DNA of 64,000 nt from Oscillatoria sp. CS-180 (GTDB lineage: Bacteria > Cyanobacteriota > Cyanobacteriia > Phormidesmidales > Phormidesmidaceae), in contig NZ_JAQMUB010000091.1 of the NCBI RefSeq assembly GCF_028330965.1, forward strand, positions 1 through 64,000, in the 5' to 3' direction. A program made the position numbers and the translations under genes. The notes below the pieces were generated by a model. It saw nothing but the letters and a program-made list of their open reading frames with translations. It was not told the origin of the DNA and made no database searches. Shown one piece after another: positions 55,315-64,000 of this stretch; position 1 is the stretch's first letter, and each line of letters opens with the position of its first letter.

Positions 55315-56844
55315 ATGGTTAGCCTGCTTGAGAATCCTCTCCGCGTTGGTCTTCAACAAGATCGCATTCCCGACCCTCAGATTTTGGTTATTTTTGGTGC
55401 CTCAGGAGATCTCACTCAGCGTAAGCTGATTCCTGCCTTATATCAGATGAAGCTTGACCGTCGTCTGCCGCCTGAGTTGACGATTGTAGGCGTTGCTCGA
55501 CGAGAATGGAGCCACGATTTCTTTCGAGAACATCTGCGCGAAGGTGTCGAGGACTTTGGGGGCGGCCTGGGTAACGAAGCGGTCTGGAAAAATTTTGCAG
55601 AAGGTCTCTACTACTGTCCGGCCAACATCGATAAGCCTGAAAGCTACCAAAAGCTAAAAGCCTTTTTGTCTGAGCTTGATGAGAAACGGGGCACTCGGGG
55701 AAATCGTGTCTTTTATCTCTCGGTTGCTCCTCGCTTCTTTGGGGAGGCCACGAGGCAGCTGGGGGCAGCGGGTATGTTGGAAGAGCCTGACAAACAGCGG
55801 TTAGTGATTGAAAAGCCCTTTGGTAAAGATATTGGATCTGCTAGAACGCTGAACCGAGTCGTGCAAAATGTTTGCCGCGAAGAGCAGGTCTATCGCATCG
55901 ACCACTATTTGGGTAAAGAAACCGTTCAGAACCTGATGGTGTTTCGCTTTGCCAACGCCATTTTCGAACCGCTTTGGAACCGTCAATTTGTCGATCATGT
56001 CCAGATCACAGTGGCAGAAACAGTGGGTTTAGAGGGACGTGCAGGCTACTACGAAACAGCGGGGGCGCTGCGCGACATGGTGCAAAATCACCTCATGCAG
56101 CTCTTTTGTCTAACTGCAATGGAAGCTCCGAATTCTTTGGATGCTGACAGTATTCGCAGCGAGAAAGTGAAAGTCTTGCAGGCCACTCACCTGGCAGATT
56201 TGGAAGATCTCTCTAAATGTGCGGTGAGGGGGCAATATGCACCAGGCTGGATGAAGGGAGAACAGGTGCCGGGCTATCGGGACGAAGATGGCGCCAGCGA
56301 AACTTCTACAACGCCGACCTATGCCGCTCTCAAGCTCATGGTAGATAACTGGCGTTGGAAAGGTGTTCCTTTTTACATGCGAACAGGTAAACGGATGCCA
56401 AAGAAGGTTTCGGAGATTTCAATTCACTTCAAAGAAGTACCGTACATGATGTTCCAATCGGCAGCTAAGCAGCTCAATCACAACGTCTTGGCGCTGCGTA
56501 TTCAGCCGGATGAGGGGATTTCGATGCGCTTTGAAGTGAAAACTCCGGGGAACTCGCTGCGGACTCGCTCAGTGGCAATGGACTTTCGATATGATGCGGC
56601 CTTTGGTAAACCCAGCACGGAAGCCTATGGTCGTCTATTAGTGGACTGCATGTTGGGTGACCAGACGTTGTTTACCCGTGGCGACGAGGTAGAGGCATCT
56701 TGGCGGATGCTAACGCCCTTGTTGAATGTTTGGGATGCCCCTGCTGATCCTAAAGCTATTCCAATGTATGAGGCGGGTACATGGGGACCCGTCGAAGCTG
56801 AGTTGCTGCTGAACTGCGATCGCCGCCGCTGGCGCAGACTGTAG
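55315..56844 (+). CDS. zwf: Glucose-6-phosphate 1-dehydrogenase
   Basis: 509 residues. First, NADP-dependent step of the oxidative pentose phosphate pathway. The nucleotide-binding loop is [21 protein letters not shown], the substrate-binding signature [14 protein letters not shown] includes the catalytic His region, and VIEKPFGKD and [15 protein letters not shown] are conserved. In cyanobacteria its activity is controlled through OpcA, encoded 100 bp downstream, and by thioredoxin. Confidence 0.97.
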   Translation: MVSLLENPLRVGLQQDRIPDPQILVIFGASGDLTQRKLIPALYQMKLDRRLPPELTIVGVARREWSHDFFREHLREGVEDFGGGLGNEAVWKNFAEGLYYCPANIDKPESYQKLKAFLSELDEKRGTRGNRVFYLSVAPRFFGEATRQLGAAGMLEEPDKQRLVIEKPFGKDIGSARTLNRVVQNVCREEQVYRIDHYLGKETVQNLMVFRFANAIFEPLWNRQFVDHVQITVAETVGLEGRAGYYETAGALRDMVQNHLMQLFCLTAMEAPNSLDADSIRSEKVKVLQATHLADLEDLSKCAVRGQYAPGWMKGEQVPGYRDEDGASETSTTPTYAALKLMVDNWRWKGVPFYMRTGKRMPKKVSEISIHFKEVPYMMFQSAAKQLNHNVLALRIQPDEGISMRFEVKTPGNSLRTRSVAMDFRYDAAFGKPSTEAYGRLLVDCMLGDQTLFTRGDEVEASWRMLTPLLNVWDAPADPKAIPMYEAGTWGPVEAELLLNCDRRRWRRL

Positions 56845-56944
56845 CATCATCCTTAAATTCCACTGATTTTCGGTGAAGTTCGATAGCATGGACTCGATCC
56901 GAAAAATATTGTTTGCTCCTGACCTTCATCTTTCAGAGCTAGAT

Positions 56945-58279
56945 ATGATCACAACTCCTGTTGTTGCGCTACAGAAACCTAAAGATATTTCCATTGAGGA
57001 AATCGAGAGTGAACTTCGTAATATTTGGCGGAGCCAAGATGGTGGAACAACGGCTCCGGCTGCCACTCGGGCCAGCACGTTCAGCATCGTGGTCTATGAA
57101 CCAGAAGAGTTTCAGCAGCTTTTGGCAGCCCTGACGTTTTATAAAGGAGATATTGATGGCGTTCATGGGCCTAAAACGCGAGAGGCAATTCGCCAAGCAC
57201 AAATAGCCTATGGCCTAAGGGTGACTGGACGAGTGGACGAAAAAACACTCGCTCGGCTGCGGTCGGAATATGAGAAGCTGCCGGACAGTCAAAAGGCGAT
57301 CGCTAATCCGGATCTACGGGGATTCAATTTGAGTGAGGCGATCGCGTCACAAAATCCCTGTCGCGTCATCACCCTGTGTCCCATTCTGGGTCAAGATGAA
57401 GGCGTCACGGCTCAAGTGTCGGCCTACTGTCCCGTACAGAAACGCAATGCAAGCAACCTGATCTGTTGTGAGTACATTACCCTACGAGGCACGAAAGCCG
57501 CCCTGGAGCGCGTCGGTGGTATTGTCTCTTCGCTGCTAATTGGTGACTTGCCTAAGTTTATCTGGTGGAAAGCCACCCCTAATCCTGAGCAAGCACTCTT
57601 TCGTCAGCTAGCGGATACTAGCAATTGCCTGATTGTGGATTCCAGCTACTTCAGCGAAGTGGAATCTGAGTTGAACAAGATTCAGGAGATCACTGAAACC
57701 GGCAAATATATTGCTGACCTCAACTGGCACCGTGTCTTTCCTTGGCAAGAACTGACAGCAGAAGCGTTTGATCCCCCTGAGCGGCGCGAGTCTCTAGCTG
57801 AGATCGACCAAGTTAGTATTGACCACGAGCCTGGCAATGCGGCTCAAGCGCTGATGTTCTTGGGCTGGTTAGCCAGCCGCCTAGACTGGACGCCCATGCG
57901 CTATGTCGACGAGGGCGGAGACTACGGCATTCGTAAGGTGTATTTCGAAAGCAACTTTGGCAACCGCGAGATTGAAGCGGAACTTGCAGCCATTCCAGTT
58001 GCCGATGTGGGTGAGGTGATTGGTGACTTAGTCGGCATTCGTCTGAATTCTAGTAACCAGGAAGCAGACTGCTGCACGATCCTCTGTTCTGAGACCACAG
58101 GCTGTATGCGGATGGAGGCTGGCGGTGGTGCTCAGTCTTGTCGCGTAGAGGAAGTTAGCGCGATCTCTGACCAACGGGCGGATCTGATTTTGGGTCAGCA
58201 ATTGCAGCGCTGGGGCGAAGACATTTTGTATCAGGAAAGTCTTTCGATGGCTGACCAGATTCTGCGTTTGTGCCAGTAG
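56945..58279 (+). CDS. opcA: OpcA, allosteric effector of glucose-6-phosphate dehydrogenase
   Basis: 444 residues from the ATG at 56945 (MITTPVVALQKPKDISIEEIESELRNIW), the usual OpcA start; the frame reaches a GTG at 56873. It activates Zwf and links it to redox control. After ~45 residues there is a peptidoglycan-binding-like fold (LLAALTFYKGDIDGVHGPKTREAIRQAQIAYGLRVTGRVDEKTLARL). The OpcA core follows (ITLCPILGQDEGVTAQVSAYCP, SSLLIGDLPKFIWWKATP, DLNWHRVFPWQELTAE, and C-terminal Cys-rich EADCCTILCSETTGC). Being cytoplasmic, it probably uses the N-terminal fold for protein contact. Confidence 0.92.
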   Translation: MITTPVVALQKPKDISIEEIESELRNIWRSQDGGTTAPAATRASTFSIVVYEPEEFQQLLAALTFYKGDIDGVHGPKTREAIRQAQIAYGLRVTGRVDEKTLARLRSEYEKLPDSQKAIANPDLRGFNLSEAIASQNPCRVITLCPILGQDEGVTAQVSAYCPVQKRNASNLICCEYITLRGTKAALERVGGIVSSLLIGDLPKFIWWKATPNPEQALFRQLADTSNCLIVDSSYFSEVESELNKIQEITETGKYIADLNWHRVFPWQELTAEAFDPPERRESLAEIDQVSIDHEPGNAAQALMFLGWLASRLDWTPMRYVDEGGDYGIRKVYFESNFGNREIEAELAAIPVADVGEVIGDLVGIRLNSSNQEADCCTILCSETTGCMRMEAGGGAQSCRVEEVSAISDQRADLILGQQLQRWGEDILYQESLSMADQILRLCQ

Positions 58280-58282
58280 TCA

Positions 58283-58310
58283 AAGGCAGAAGGCAGAAGG
58301 CAGAAGGCAG
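58283..58310. repeat. Tandem heptamer repeat (four units)
   Basis: AAGGCAG is repeated four times exactly, directly after the opcA stop. This is a typical cyanobacterial short tandem repeat. Confidence 0.85.
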
Positions 58311-58330
58311 AAGTATGTCTCAAAAAACCG

Positions 58331-58529
58331 ATGGAGTGTGTTACTCGTCCGCTTAAATCAGACGATGAACCATTTCTCTGGGAGATGCTGTACCAAGCTC
58401 TTTACATCCCCGAGGGACAGGCTCCAAGCCAATAATCCAGCAGTGCGACTTTACCAGCGTTTTGGGTTTGAAGTGGTCAGCAGTTGTGAAGAATCACTCA
58501 CCATGAAGCGAAATCATAGCCGTTGCTAG
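58331..58529 (+). pseudogene. GNAT acetyltransferase, collapsed by an internal deletion
   Basis: From the ATG at 58331 the frame gives MECVTRPLKSDDEPFLWEMLYQALYIPEGQAPSQ and a stop (58433-58435); this is the usual start of a cyanobacterial GNAT protein. A shifted frame continues directly with ANNPAVRLYQRFGFEVVSSCEESLTMKRN to a stop at 58527, the usual C-terminal part of the same family. The central acetyl-CoA-binding region (roughly 80 residues) is missing. It lies between a heptamer repeat and a dispersed repeat, which may have driven the deletion. Confidence 0.75.
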
Positions 58530-58590
58530 TTCCGTGAGGACAGGACGGTGAACCTTTTGGCTCTGCCAATTAGTGGGTGCGATGGGGCTA
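58515..58590 (+). repeat. Degenerate copy E of the dispersed repeat
   Basis: It starts CATAGCCGTTGCTAGTTCCG and continues with GAGGACAGGACGGTGAACC as in the full copies, then diverges, keeping AGTGGGTGCGATGGGGCTA near its end. It overlaps the tail of the GNAT remnant and touches the stop of the kinase gene. Confidence 0.6.
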
Positions 58591-60582
58591 CGACGTTTTG
58601 TAAAGCAACCGATTGATCGTATTAACCACATCTAGAGAGTCATAGGGCTTAGAGAGATGAGCTGAGTAGCCTACCGCGAGAGCGTGCTGCCGATCTTCCT
58701 CTCTGGCATAGGCGGTTAATGCGATCGCAGGAATTGTGCTGAGGGTCTTATTTGGGAGCGATCGAATTCTCTCGATAAAGCAGTAGCCATCTTCATCGGG
58801 CATAGCAATATCGCTGACAACAATGTCAGGTTGAGCCCGCTCTAGCTGTTGACAAGCCGCTGCAACGCTACTGAAACTCTCAACATCAGCTCCCCACTGA
58901 TCCAAAATAATCGTTAGCAACTCTCGGGCATCTGCTTCATCGTCTACCACCATTACCTTGACACCCGCCAAGCTGACCTCACCCTCAGAGGTGGACTGAG
59001 ACGCTTCGGTGTCTTGCTCTTCAAAACGCATTGGCAATTGCACCATGAAAGTTGCACCCTGGCCTAGGCCCGGACTACTGGCATGGATGGTGCCGCCGTG
59101 CAGCTCGACCAAGCGGCGACTGATAGCGAGACCCAAGCCCAAGCCCCCTTGCGATCGCTTTGAAGAGCCATCAGCCTGACGAAAATGTTCAAACACATAG
59201 GGCAAAAAGTCCGCACTGATTCCAATACCCGAATCAATCACCTGAACCTGTAGTTGAGTTTCAACAACCGACATGTGCACCGTAATCTGTTTTGAAACCG
59301 GGGTGAACTTAATGGCGTTAGAGAGCAAATTCCAGAAAACCTGCTGAAGCCGATTAGGATCCGCTAGAATTTCTCCGACATTGGGAGCGAGGTCAAGATC
59401 GATTTGAATAGACTTTGCTGAAGTGGCTGGGCGCAGTGACTCAACGGTCGATTGAATCAGCTCAGCGACATTGACGGGTTGAATGTTCAGACTAACTTGG
59501 CCACGAACAATACGAGACAAATCGAGTAAATCTTCAATCAGTTGAGTCTGAGCCGTCGCGTTGCGCTCAATCGTGTCCAATGCCCGTTGAAACGTCTCGG
59601 GCTTGAGGTCACCGCGCTGGATAAGTTGTATCCATCCAACAATAGCGTTGAGCGGTGTACGTAATTCATGGGAAAGAACCGCTAAAAACTCATCCTTGAT
59701 ACGATTCGCGGATTCGGCAGCTTCTCGGGCTGAACTTTCTTGCTGAAGCAACGCTAATCGCTGAGCTTCAATTTGTTTCCGCACGGTGATGTCAGTTGCC
59801 GTCATCACAACGCTGTAAACATAGCCATTGTCGTCCTGCAGTGGCGCCAGGGACACGCTAACGTCAACTTGCTCACCATCATCCTTGATATGCTGAAACT
59901 CGCGATTTGAAACGGTTTGATTGGCCAAAACTTGGTCAAAGCAGCGATCAAACTCAGCGCGTTCGCTATCTGAGATGACGGGCAGTAAATGATCAACAAG
60001 AGTCTCAGCAGAGTGACCATACAGCAATTCAGCGGCAGTATTCCACGTCATCACCCGTTGTTGGCGAGTTAGCGTAAGGATCCCAATCGGAGAGGCATCG
60101 ACGATTGCTCGTAACAGGTCATCCGTCTCCCGCAGTGCTTGCGCCACCTTTCCTCGCTCATACCGCTCCTCGCGCTCTCTTAAAGCTCGCTTCACAGAGG
60201 GAACTAACCGACCTATGCGTTGCTTGAGAACATAATCGGTAGCCCCCAACTTAAGCGACTCAATGGCCTGCTCTTCACCCATAACGCCAGAAACAATAAT
60301 GAATGGCACCTCTGGACAGACTTCCTTTGCTAGCTCTAAAGCCAGATTGCCGGTAAATTCAGGAACAATATAATCCGCCAGAATCAGGTCAAATGATTCA
60401 GAGTTAAGCTGCTCTAGAAAAGTTTTTCGGTTGCGAACTCCAACTGTATCGCTTTGAACATTACCACTCCTAAGCGTAGCCTCAATCAACTCAAGGTCAA
60501 TGGGATCATCTTCCAAAATCAAAATTCTTGGAGTACGCACGGGCTGCTGGGTCTGCGACTGAGCAATTGCGGATAAAAACAT
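58588..60582 (-). CDS. Hybrid histidine kinase (REC-PAS-HisKA-HATPase-REC)
   Basis: 664 residues. The N-terminal receiver (about 18-135: ILILEDDPIDLELIEATL, phosphoacceptor in FDLILADYIVPEF, IVSGVMGEEQA, DYVLKQRIGRL) is followed by a PAS domain (about 150-270, IVDASPIGILTLTRQQRVMTWN). Next come HisKA with FLAVLSHELRTPLNAIVGW, the HATPase (NLLSNAIKFTP, VIDSGIGISADFLPYVFEHF, GGLGLGLAISRRLVELHGG) and a C-terminal receiver (VMVVDDEADARELLTIIL, PDIVVSDIAMPDEDG, YSAHLSKPYD). No transmembrane segment is seen, so it is cytosolic. It is divergent in type from the next kinase but in the same cluster. The signal is unknown. Confidence 0.93.
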   Translation of the reverse strand: MFLSAIAQSQTQQPVRTPRILILEDDPIDLELIEATLRSGNVQSDTVGVRNRKTFLEQLNSESFDLILADYIVPEFTGNLALELAKEVCPEVPFIIVSGVMGEEQAIESLKLGATDYVLKQRIGRLVPSVKRALREREERYERGKVAQALRETDDLLRAIVDASPIGILTLTRQQRVMTWNTAAELLYGHSAETLVDHLLPVISDSERAEFDRCFDQVLANQTVSNREFQHIKDDGEQVDVSVSLAPLQDDNGYVYSVVMTATDITVRKQIEAQRLALLQQESSAREAAESANRIKDEFLAVLSHELRTPLNAIVGWIQLIQRGDLKPETFQRALDTIERNATAQTQLIEDLLDLSRIVRGQVSLNIQPVNVAELIQSTVESLRPATSAKSIQIDLDLAPNVGEILADPNRLQQVFWNLLSNAIKFTPVSKQITVHMSVVETQLQVQVIDSGIGISADFLPYVFEHFRQADGSSKRSQGGLGLGLAISRRLVELHGGTIHASSPGLGQGATFMVQLPMRFEEQDTEASQSTSEGEVSLAGVKVMVVDDEADARELLTIILDQWGADVESFSSVAAACQQLERAQPDIVVSDIAMPDEDGYCFIERIRSLPNKTLSTIPAIALTAYAREEDRQHALAVGYSAHLSKPYDSLDVVNTINRLLYKTS

Positions 60583-60947
60583 TGAAAGCTGGCCTTGTGT
60601 TACCTGCTGCGTCTAGAGACGTCCAAATGCTAAGACATCAAAACGATATTTCCAAGAGAAGCATTTTGCCACTCTCTTAAGAAATAAAAGATATAACGTA
60701 GTATCAATATGTCTTGAGACATAGATCTTGTGCTGTAGAAGAAGACTAATATTTTAAGATCAAAATGAATGCTTACGCTCAATGTTTCATTATTCTTACA
60801 GAAAGGAATAGTACGCTATGTCTAAACACAGATTTATTTTAGAAACTAGACTTTTACTTGAACCCAATATCTAAAAAAGATTGCTTGATACGCAAAAGTA
60901 AAACTTCAGACAACTCAGTACAAAAACATTGCAATTAAATTGCAATA
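60583..60947. other. AT-rich gap between the two kinase genes
   Basis: 365 bp with no gene. The promoter of the hybrid kinase should be near 60590-60700. I see no strong hairpin or repeat. Confidence 0.4.
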
Positions 60948-62456
60948 TTAATGATTTTCGACAACAGGAATTGAAAAGTAGAATGTTGCACCTTGGTCAA
61001 TTTGACCCTCAGCCCAAAGACGCCCACCATGCCGATGAATGACCCTCTGGACATTGGCCAAGCCAACTCCAGTGCCCTCGAATTTTTCAGCATTAGACAA
61101 CCGCTGAAATACCCCAAACAAATGTTCGATTTCGCTCATACTAAAGCCAATACCGTTGTCACAAATGAAAAAAATCGCTTCATCCTGACGCAATTCACTG
61201 CCAATCGAGATGTCAGCTTCTGCCCGAACACACGTATATTTAACTGCGTTCTCAATTAGGTTTTGCCAGACTTTGTGCAGTAGATTGCGATCGCCCCACA
61301 CAGCCGGTAATGGATCAATCTGCCAATGAATCTTTCGGTTACTTGATGATTGCTGTACTTGTCGAATAACTTCCTGTACTAAGCGATTCATGCTGACCTG
61401 GGTATAGTGCATCTCAGCACGACCCGTTCGTGAGAACTGCAACAGATCATCAATCATTTGCCCGGATCGCTGCGTCAACATCTGGATTCTTTCCAGGTAA
61501 TGCACTGCGGATTCGTCCAAAGGATCTAATTGAGTCAATTGTTGCTGAAGTTGCTCTATCAGCAACGTTACAAACCCTTCAATCTGGCGAATCGGAGATC
61601 GCAGGTCATGAGAGACTGAAAAGGCAAATGTTTCCAACTCTTTATTGAGCGTCTCCAAACGAGAAGTCCTTTGAGTCACCTGCTGTTCTAACGTGGCATT
61701 GAGCGATCGCAGTTCTTTGTCTTTTTCTTTCCGGTCTGTGATATCACTCACCAATCCATCAATAAAAGTCCGTCCGTAGGATTCAACAATTGCTTCACTG
61801 ACCTGTAGCCATCGAGAACGACCGTTGATATCGATGATCTGAACCTCTTGGCGATACTTTTGAACATCAGACTGATCTTCAGTATCTACAATAATGTGAT
61901 TTCGAAAAAAGGCTTCGACGTCAGATAGCGTTTCTACGCCTATTAGCTTTTGTAATCCCTCACTCGCTTCTAATAACTGCCCGTCCAGCGTAGCCCGGAA
62001 GACACCAATTTCAAGCTCATCCAGCAAAAAACCAAGACGAAACTCAAGCTCAGCAGTCCTGCGACGAATTTGAGTATTTTCCCAAACAGAGCGTACCGCT
62101 TGGCTGAGCCGCACCATGTGTTTAGGCGATTTAAGGACATAGTCATTGAGTCCTGCCTTCATCGCTTCGACAGCAATCTCCTGACTGCCAGAGTCCGTAA
62201 ACATGATGACAGGCTTATCAGGATACTGCTGTCTAACTGCTGTCAGGATTTCCATTCCTGTGGACCAGCGCAGATCATAGTCTGTAATCACGACATCGAA
62301 ATCGTCATCTAGCGTTGACTTAAACTCGTCCCAGCTAACAGCTTCCTGAATAAACACATCAGGAAACTCCCGTCTCAGTTCATGAATCGCTAGCAAACGG
62401 TCGTTGAGATCATCGTCTACTATCAAAACCCGTTCCAGTTGCCTAACTGAAGACAT
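60948..62456 (-). CDS. Response-regulator/PAS/histidine kinase fusion
   Basis: 502 residues from the ATG at 62456 (MSSVRQLERVLIVDDD); the frame extends to 62510 through a 15-bp tandem duplication (62476-62505) that is unlikely to be coding. The order is a receiver (about 8-125, VVITDYDLRWSTG, PVIMFTDSGSQE, DYVLKSPKHMV), a PAS region (FRATLDGQLLEASEGLQKLIG), a coiled coil (ELRSLNATLEQQVTQRTSRLETLNKEL), HisKA with FSVSHDLRSPIRQIEGF and the HATPase (ICDNGIGFSMSEIEHLFGVFQRL, GTGVGLANVQRVIHRHGG). The SHDLRSP type is typical of phytochrome-like kinases paired with Rcp1-type regulators, one of which is encoded just upstream. Confidence 0.92.
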   Translation of the reverse strand: MSSVRQLERVLIVDDDLNDRLLAIHELRREFPDVFIQEAVSWDEFKSTLDDDFDVVITDYDLRWSTGMEILTAVRQQYPDKPVIMFTDSGSQEIAVEAMKAGLNDYVLKSPKHMVRLSQAVRSVWENTQIRRRTAELEFRLGFLLDELEIGVFRATLDGQLLEASEGLQKLIGVETLSDVEAFFRNHIIVDTEDQSDVQKYRQEVQIIDINGRSRWLQVSEAIVESYGRTFIDGLVSDITDRKEKDKELRSLNATLEQQVTQRTSRLETLNKELETFAFSVSHDLRSPIRQIEGFVTLLIEQLQQQLTQLDPLDESAVHYLERIQMLTQRSGQMIDDLLQFSRTGRAEMHYTQVSMNRLVQEVIRQVQQSSSNRKIHWQIDPLPAVWGDRNLLHKVWQNLIENAVKYTCVRAEADISIGSELRQDEAIFFICDNGIGFSMSEIEHLFGVFQRLSNAEKFEGTGVGLANVQRVIHRHGGRLWAEGQIDQGATFYFSIPVVENH

Positions 62457-62575
62457 AGAACCAAATGCTATAAAACGATTACGAACAAACCGATTACGAA
62501 CAAACGCCAAAGGTTAAGGTTGAAATTCAGCCCCATGCTTCACAGGAACCAGCGTTCTGTTAATCCTAAAATATA

Positions 62576-63034
62576 TTAGGTTGCTAATACAACGGATGGA
62601 TACTGGTTTAGCCGTATCCAATAAGCATCTAAAATCCCAACCATCCTAGAAAGAGCATCAAAACTCACAGGCTTCACCAGATAGGAATTTACGCCGAGAT
62701 CGTAGGACAAATCAACGTCAGGACGCTCACTAGAAGAGGTTAGAATGACAACCGGCATCCGCTTCATGTCGCTTTTCTTCCTAATCCATTCCAAGACCTC
62801 TGTTCCTGAACGACGCGGCAATTTTAAGTCTAATAACACTAACGCTGGGATGGGGTAGCGATCTCGATCGCTGTATTCTCCGACGCCTGTTAGATAGTCA
62901 ACTGCAGCATCGCCGTCTTTGACCGAATAAAGCGTAATGATTGCATTTGTCTGACGGAACGCCCGTTGAATAAACAAAATATCGTTCGGGTCGTCCTCAA
63001 CTAGCAGGATATTGTAGGTATTAGTATTCATCAT
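62576..63034 (-). CDS. CheY-like response regulator, Rcp1 type
   Basis: 152 residues, a single receiver domain: NILLVEDDPNDILFIQRAF, phosphoacceptor in LVLLDLKLPRRSGTEVL, VVILTSSSERPDV and VNSYLVKPVSFDAL. The extended beta5-alpha5 region resembles Rcp1, the partner of cyanobacterial phytochrome kinases. It is the first gene of the cluster before the receiver-PAS-kinase gene, 120 bp apart, and is the likely output or relay of one of the two kinases. Confidence 0.93.
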   Translation of the reverse strand: MMNTNTYNILLVEDDPNDILFIQRAFRQTNAIITLYSVKDGDAAVDYLTGVGEYSDRDRYPIPALVLLDLKLPRRSGTEVLEWIRKKSDMKRMPVVILTSSSERPDVDLSYDLGVNSYLVKPVSFDALSRMVGILDAYWIRLNQYPSVVLAT

Positions 63035-63517
63035 GCCGTTGGATTCCTTGGCCTAAAATCCAAAATTGTCGAAAAGAGTTGTAATCAGGTCAATTACGAA
63101 GGATTCAACGATTGGCAGTGATAGAAAGTGATATGTCTATTGAGCACCACCTTTTACATCTGAAATCAGAGTAACTGGACTTAAAAAGCTCTGATGTACT
63201 CTCTCATAAACTCTAAGCCAGCTTGGTACGGTACCGTACGCAGATAGGTAATGTTAACACTTTTTTACTTTACCTAACCATCGTTAATGTATTGAAACCA
63301 AGCATCATGATGATATTAAGCTGACTACACAAAAAACTGGTTGCCTGAAAGAATCTTTTAATAAGTACTCGTGATTTGTTGATCAATGGATGTCTTTTTA
63401 TTAAAGTCTTGGAAAATTCTCAAGAAAGTTGTTTTTAACCAGACCGTTATTAGAGCAAACACATGTTTGCCTATCTTTGTTTCAGACGATTAATAACTTT
63501 GACTCATAGCTTCATAA
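63035..63517. other. AT-rich intergenic stretch before the signalling cluster
   Basis: 483 bp without a gene. It holds the promoter for the response-regulator gene and ends at the convergent-side tail of the Crp/Fnr gene. The only striking element is the 14-bp palindrome at 63226-63239. Confidence 0.45.
63226..63239. promoter_or_regulatory. Perfect 14-bp palindrome
   Basis: GTACGGTACCGTAC is exactly self-complementary and GC-rich in a very AT-rich stretch, about 190 bp upstream of the response-regulator start. An operator is plausible, with no known consensus matched. Confidence 0.35.
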
Positions 63518-64000
63518 TCACTTTTGTATATCTAAGAGCCGGGTCGATTCAGCTCGAACAACGTTATAACATTCACACGCAGCTGATTCCAGAGCTTCGC
63601 GATTCAGGATGTGAATGTAGCCTCTGTTGTAGTGAATCAAACCGCCCTGTTGGAGCTTTCCAGCAGCCAAAGTGACGCTGGCCCTCCGAGTGCCTAACAT
63701 GCTCGCCAAAAAGTCTTGAGTTAGCTCTAAGTGTGAAGCTTGTAAGGCATCTTGAGATTGTAAAAGCCAGCGAGCCAGTCGTTCTTCAACCGGATGGAAT
63801 CGGTTGCAAGCAGCATTTTGACTAATTTGAGCAATGAGCGCCTGAGTGTAGCGCAGCAAAACGGACTGCAAAGCTTCGCTGCGATTGAATTCTGCCTTGA
63901 GTACGGAAGCACTGAGTGCGATCGCCCAACCGGAAATCTGAACGACTGCCCGACTGGCACTATAGTTTCCCCCTAAATAAACCGGATATCCAACCATGCC
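63518..64000 (-). CDS. Crp/Fnr-family transcriptional regulator, 5' end cut by the right edge
   Basis: At least 160 residues are visible and the frame remains open to base 64000. Missing is the first part of the cyclic-nucleotide-binding-like domain; its end is seen (MVGYPVYLGGNYSASRAVVQISGWAIALSASVLKAEF). The dimerisation helix (LQSVLLRYTQALIAQISQNAACNRFHPVEERLARWLL) and the C-terminal winged helix (LTQDFLASMLGTRRASVTLAAGKLQQGGLIHYNRGYIHILNREAL) are complete. This fits cyanobacterial Crp-like regulators that respond to stress or to unknown ligands. Its target genes cannot be told. Confidence 0.88.
   Translation of the reverse strand, partial: GMVGYPVYLGGNYSASRAVVQISGWAIALSASVLKAEFNRSEALQSVLLRYTQALIAQISQNAACNRFHPVEERLARWLLQSQDALQASHLELTQDFLASMLGTRRASVTLAAGKLQQGGLIHYNRGYIHILNREALESAACECYNVVRAESTRLLDIQK

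Overview
This window comes from a cyanobacterium, most likely a filamentous non-heterocystous one. The palindrome GCGATCGC (HIP1) is frequent outside one block. The gene content is typical of the group: fbp-tal-zwf-opcA, a beta-carbonic anhydrase, DUF2839, a UPF0182 membrane protein, an Rcp-like response regulator and an HpsE-like glycosyltransferase. Assignment below phylum level is inference.

Region 1 (1-6325, all minus strand) is the most unusual part. A four-gene operon, read from 6325 down to 591, encodes a TIR-domain protein, a MoxR-type AAA+ ATPase, a membrane-linked vWA protein and a protein ending in a formylglycine-generating-enzyme-like (FGE-sulfatase/SUMF1) domain. The last 118 bp of the fourth gene (594-711) are duplicated at 288-405. 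The two copies differ at 13 positions, and all 13 are adenines in the 288-405 copy read on the coding strand. This is the signature of a diversity-generating retroelement (DGR): 594-711 is the variable repeat (VR) and 288-405 the template repeat (TR). The window therefore holds a putative TIR/MoxR/vWA conflict system whose terminal, probably sensing, domain is hypermutated. No reverse transcriptase is in the window. It must lie left of base 1, or act in trans, or be lost. A partial ORF at the left edge looks more like a transposase start than an RT.

Region 2 (about 6.8-20.6 kb) is an integrated plasmid-like element: MobF relaxase with a small accessory gene, an orphan ParB, a broken RelE-like toxin with an intact antitoxin, a thermonuclease, eight iterons in front of a Rep_3-type initiator, ParA and ParB, a primase/helicase, a small DNA-binding protein and a tyrosine integrase next to tRNA-Arg(CCU). 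HIP1 is almost absent here. No type IV secretion or coupling genes are seen, so the element looks mobilizable rather than self-transmissible. Its left end is unresolved, and the DGR operon may be its cargo.

Region 3 (20.7-48.7 kb) is ordinary chromosome with some curiosities. These are a degenerate DinG-like helicase, a secreted protein made of eight identical 15-residue repeats, a dihydroorotase homologue without metal ligands, a caspase-like protein without catalytic His and Cys, and a dispersed family of about 105-bp repeats with TATAGC/GCTATA ends. Also here are carbonic anhydrase, panE, a slipin, L9, L32, acetate kinase, phosphoglucomutase, histidine phosphatases, moeA, an Xaa-Pro peptidase and Ppx/GppA.

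Region 4 (49.0-64.0 kb) holds the dTDP-L-rhamnose operon rfbC-rfbD-rfbA-rfbB, then fbp, tal, zwf and opcA. A collapsed GNAT pseudogene follows. The window ends with a signalling cluster (two large histidine kinases and a CheY-like regulator) and a Crp/Fnr-type regulator cut by the right edge.
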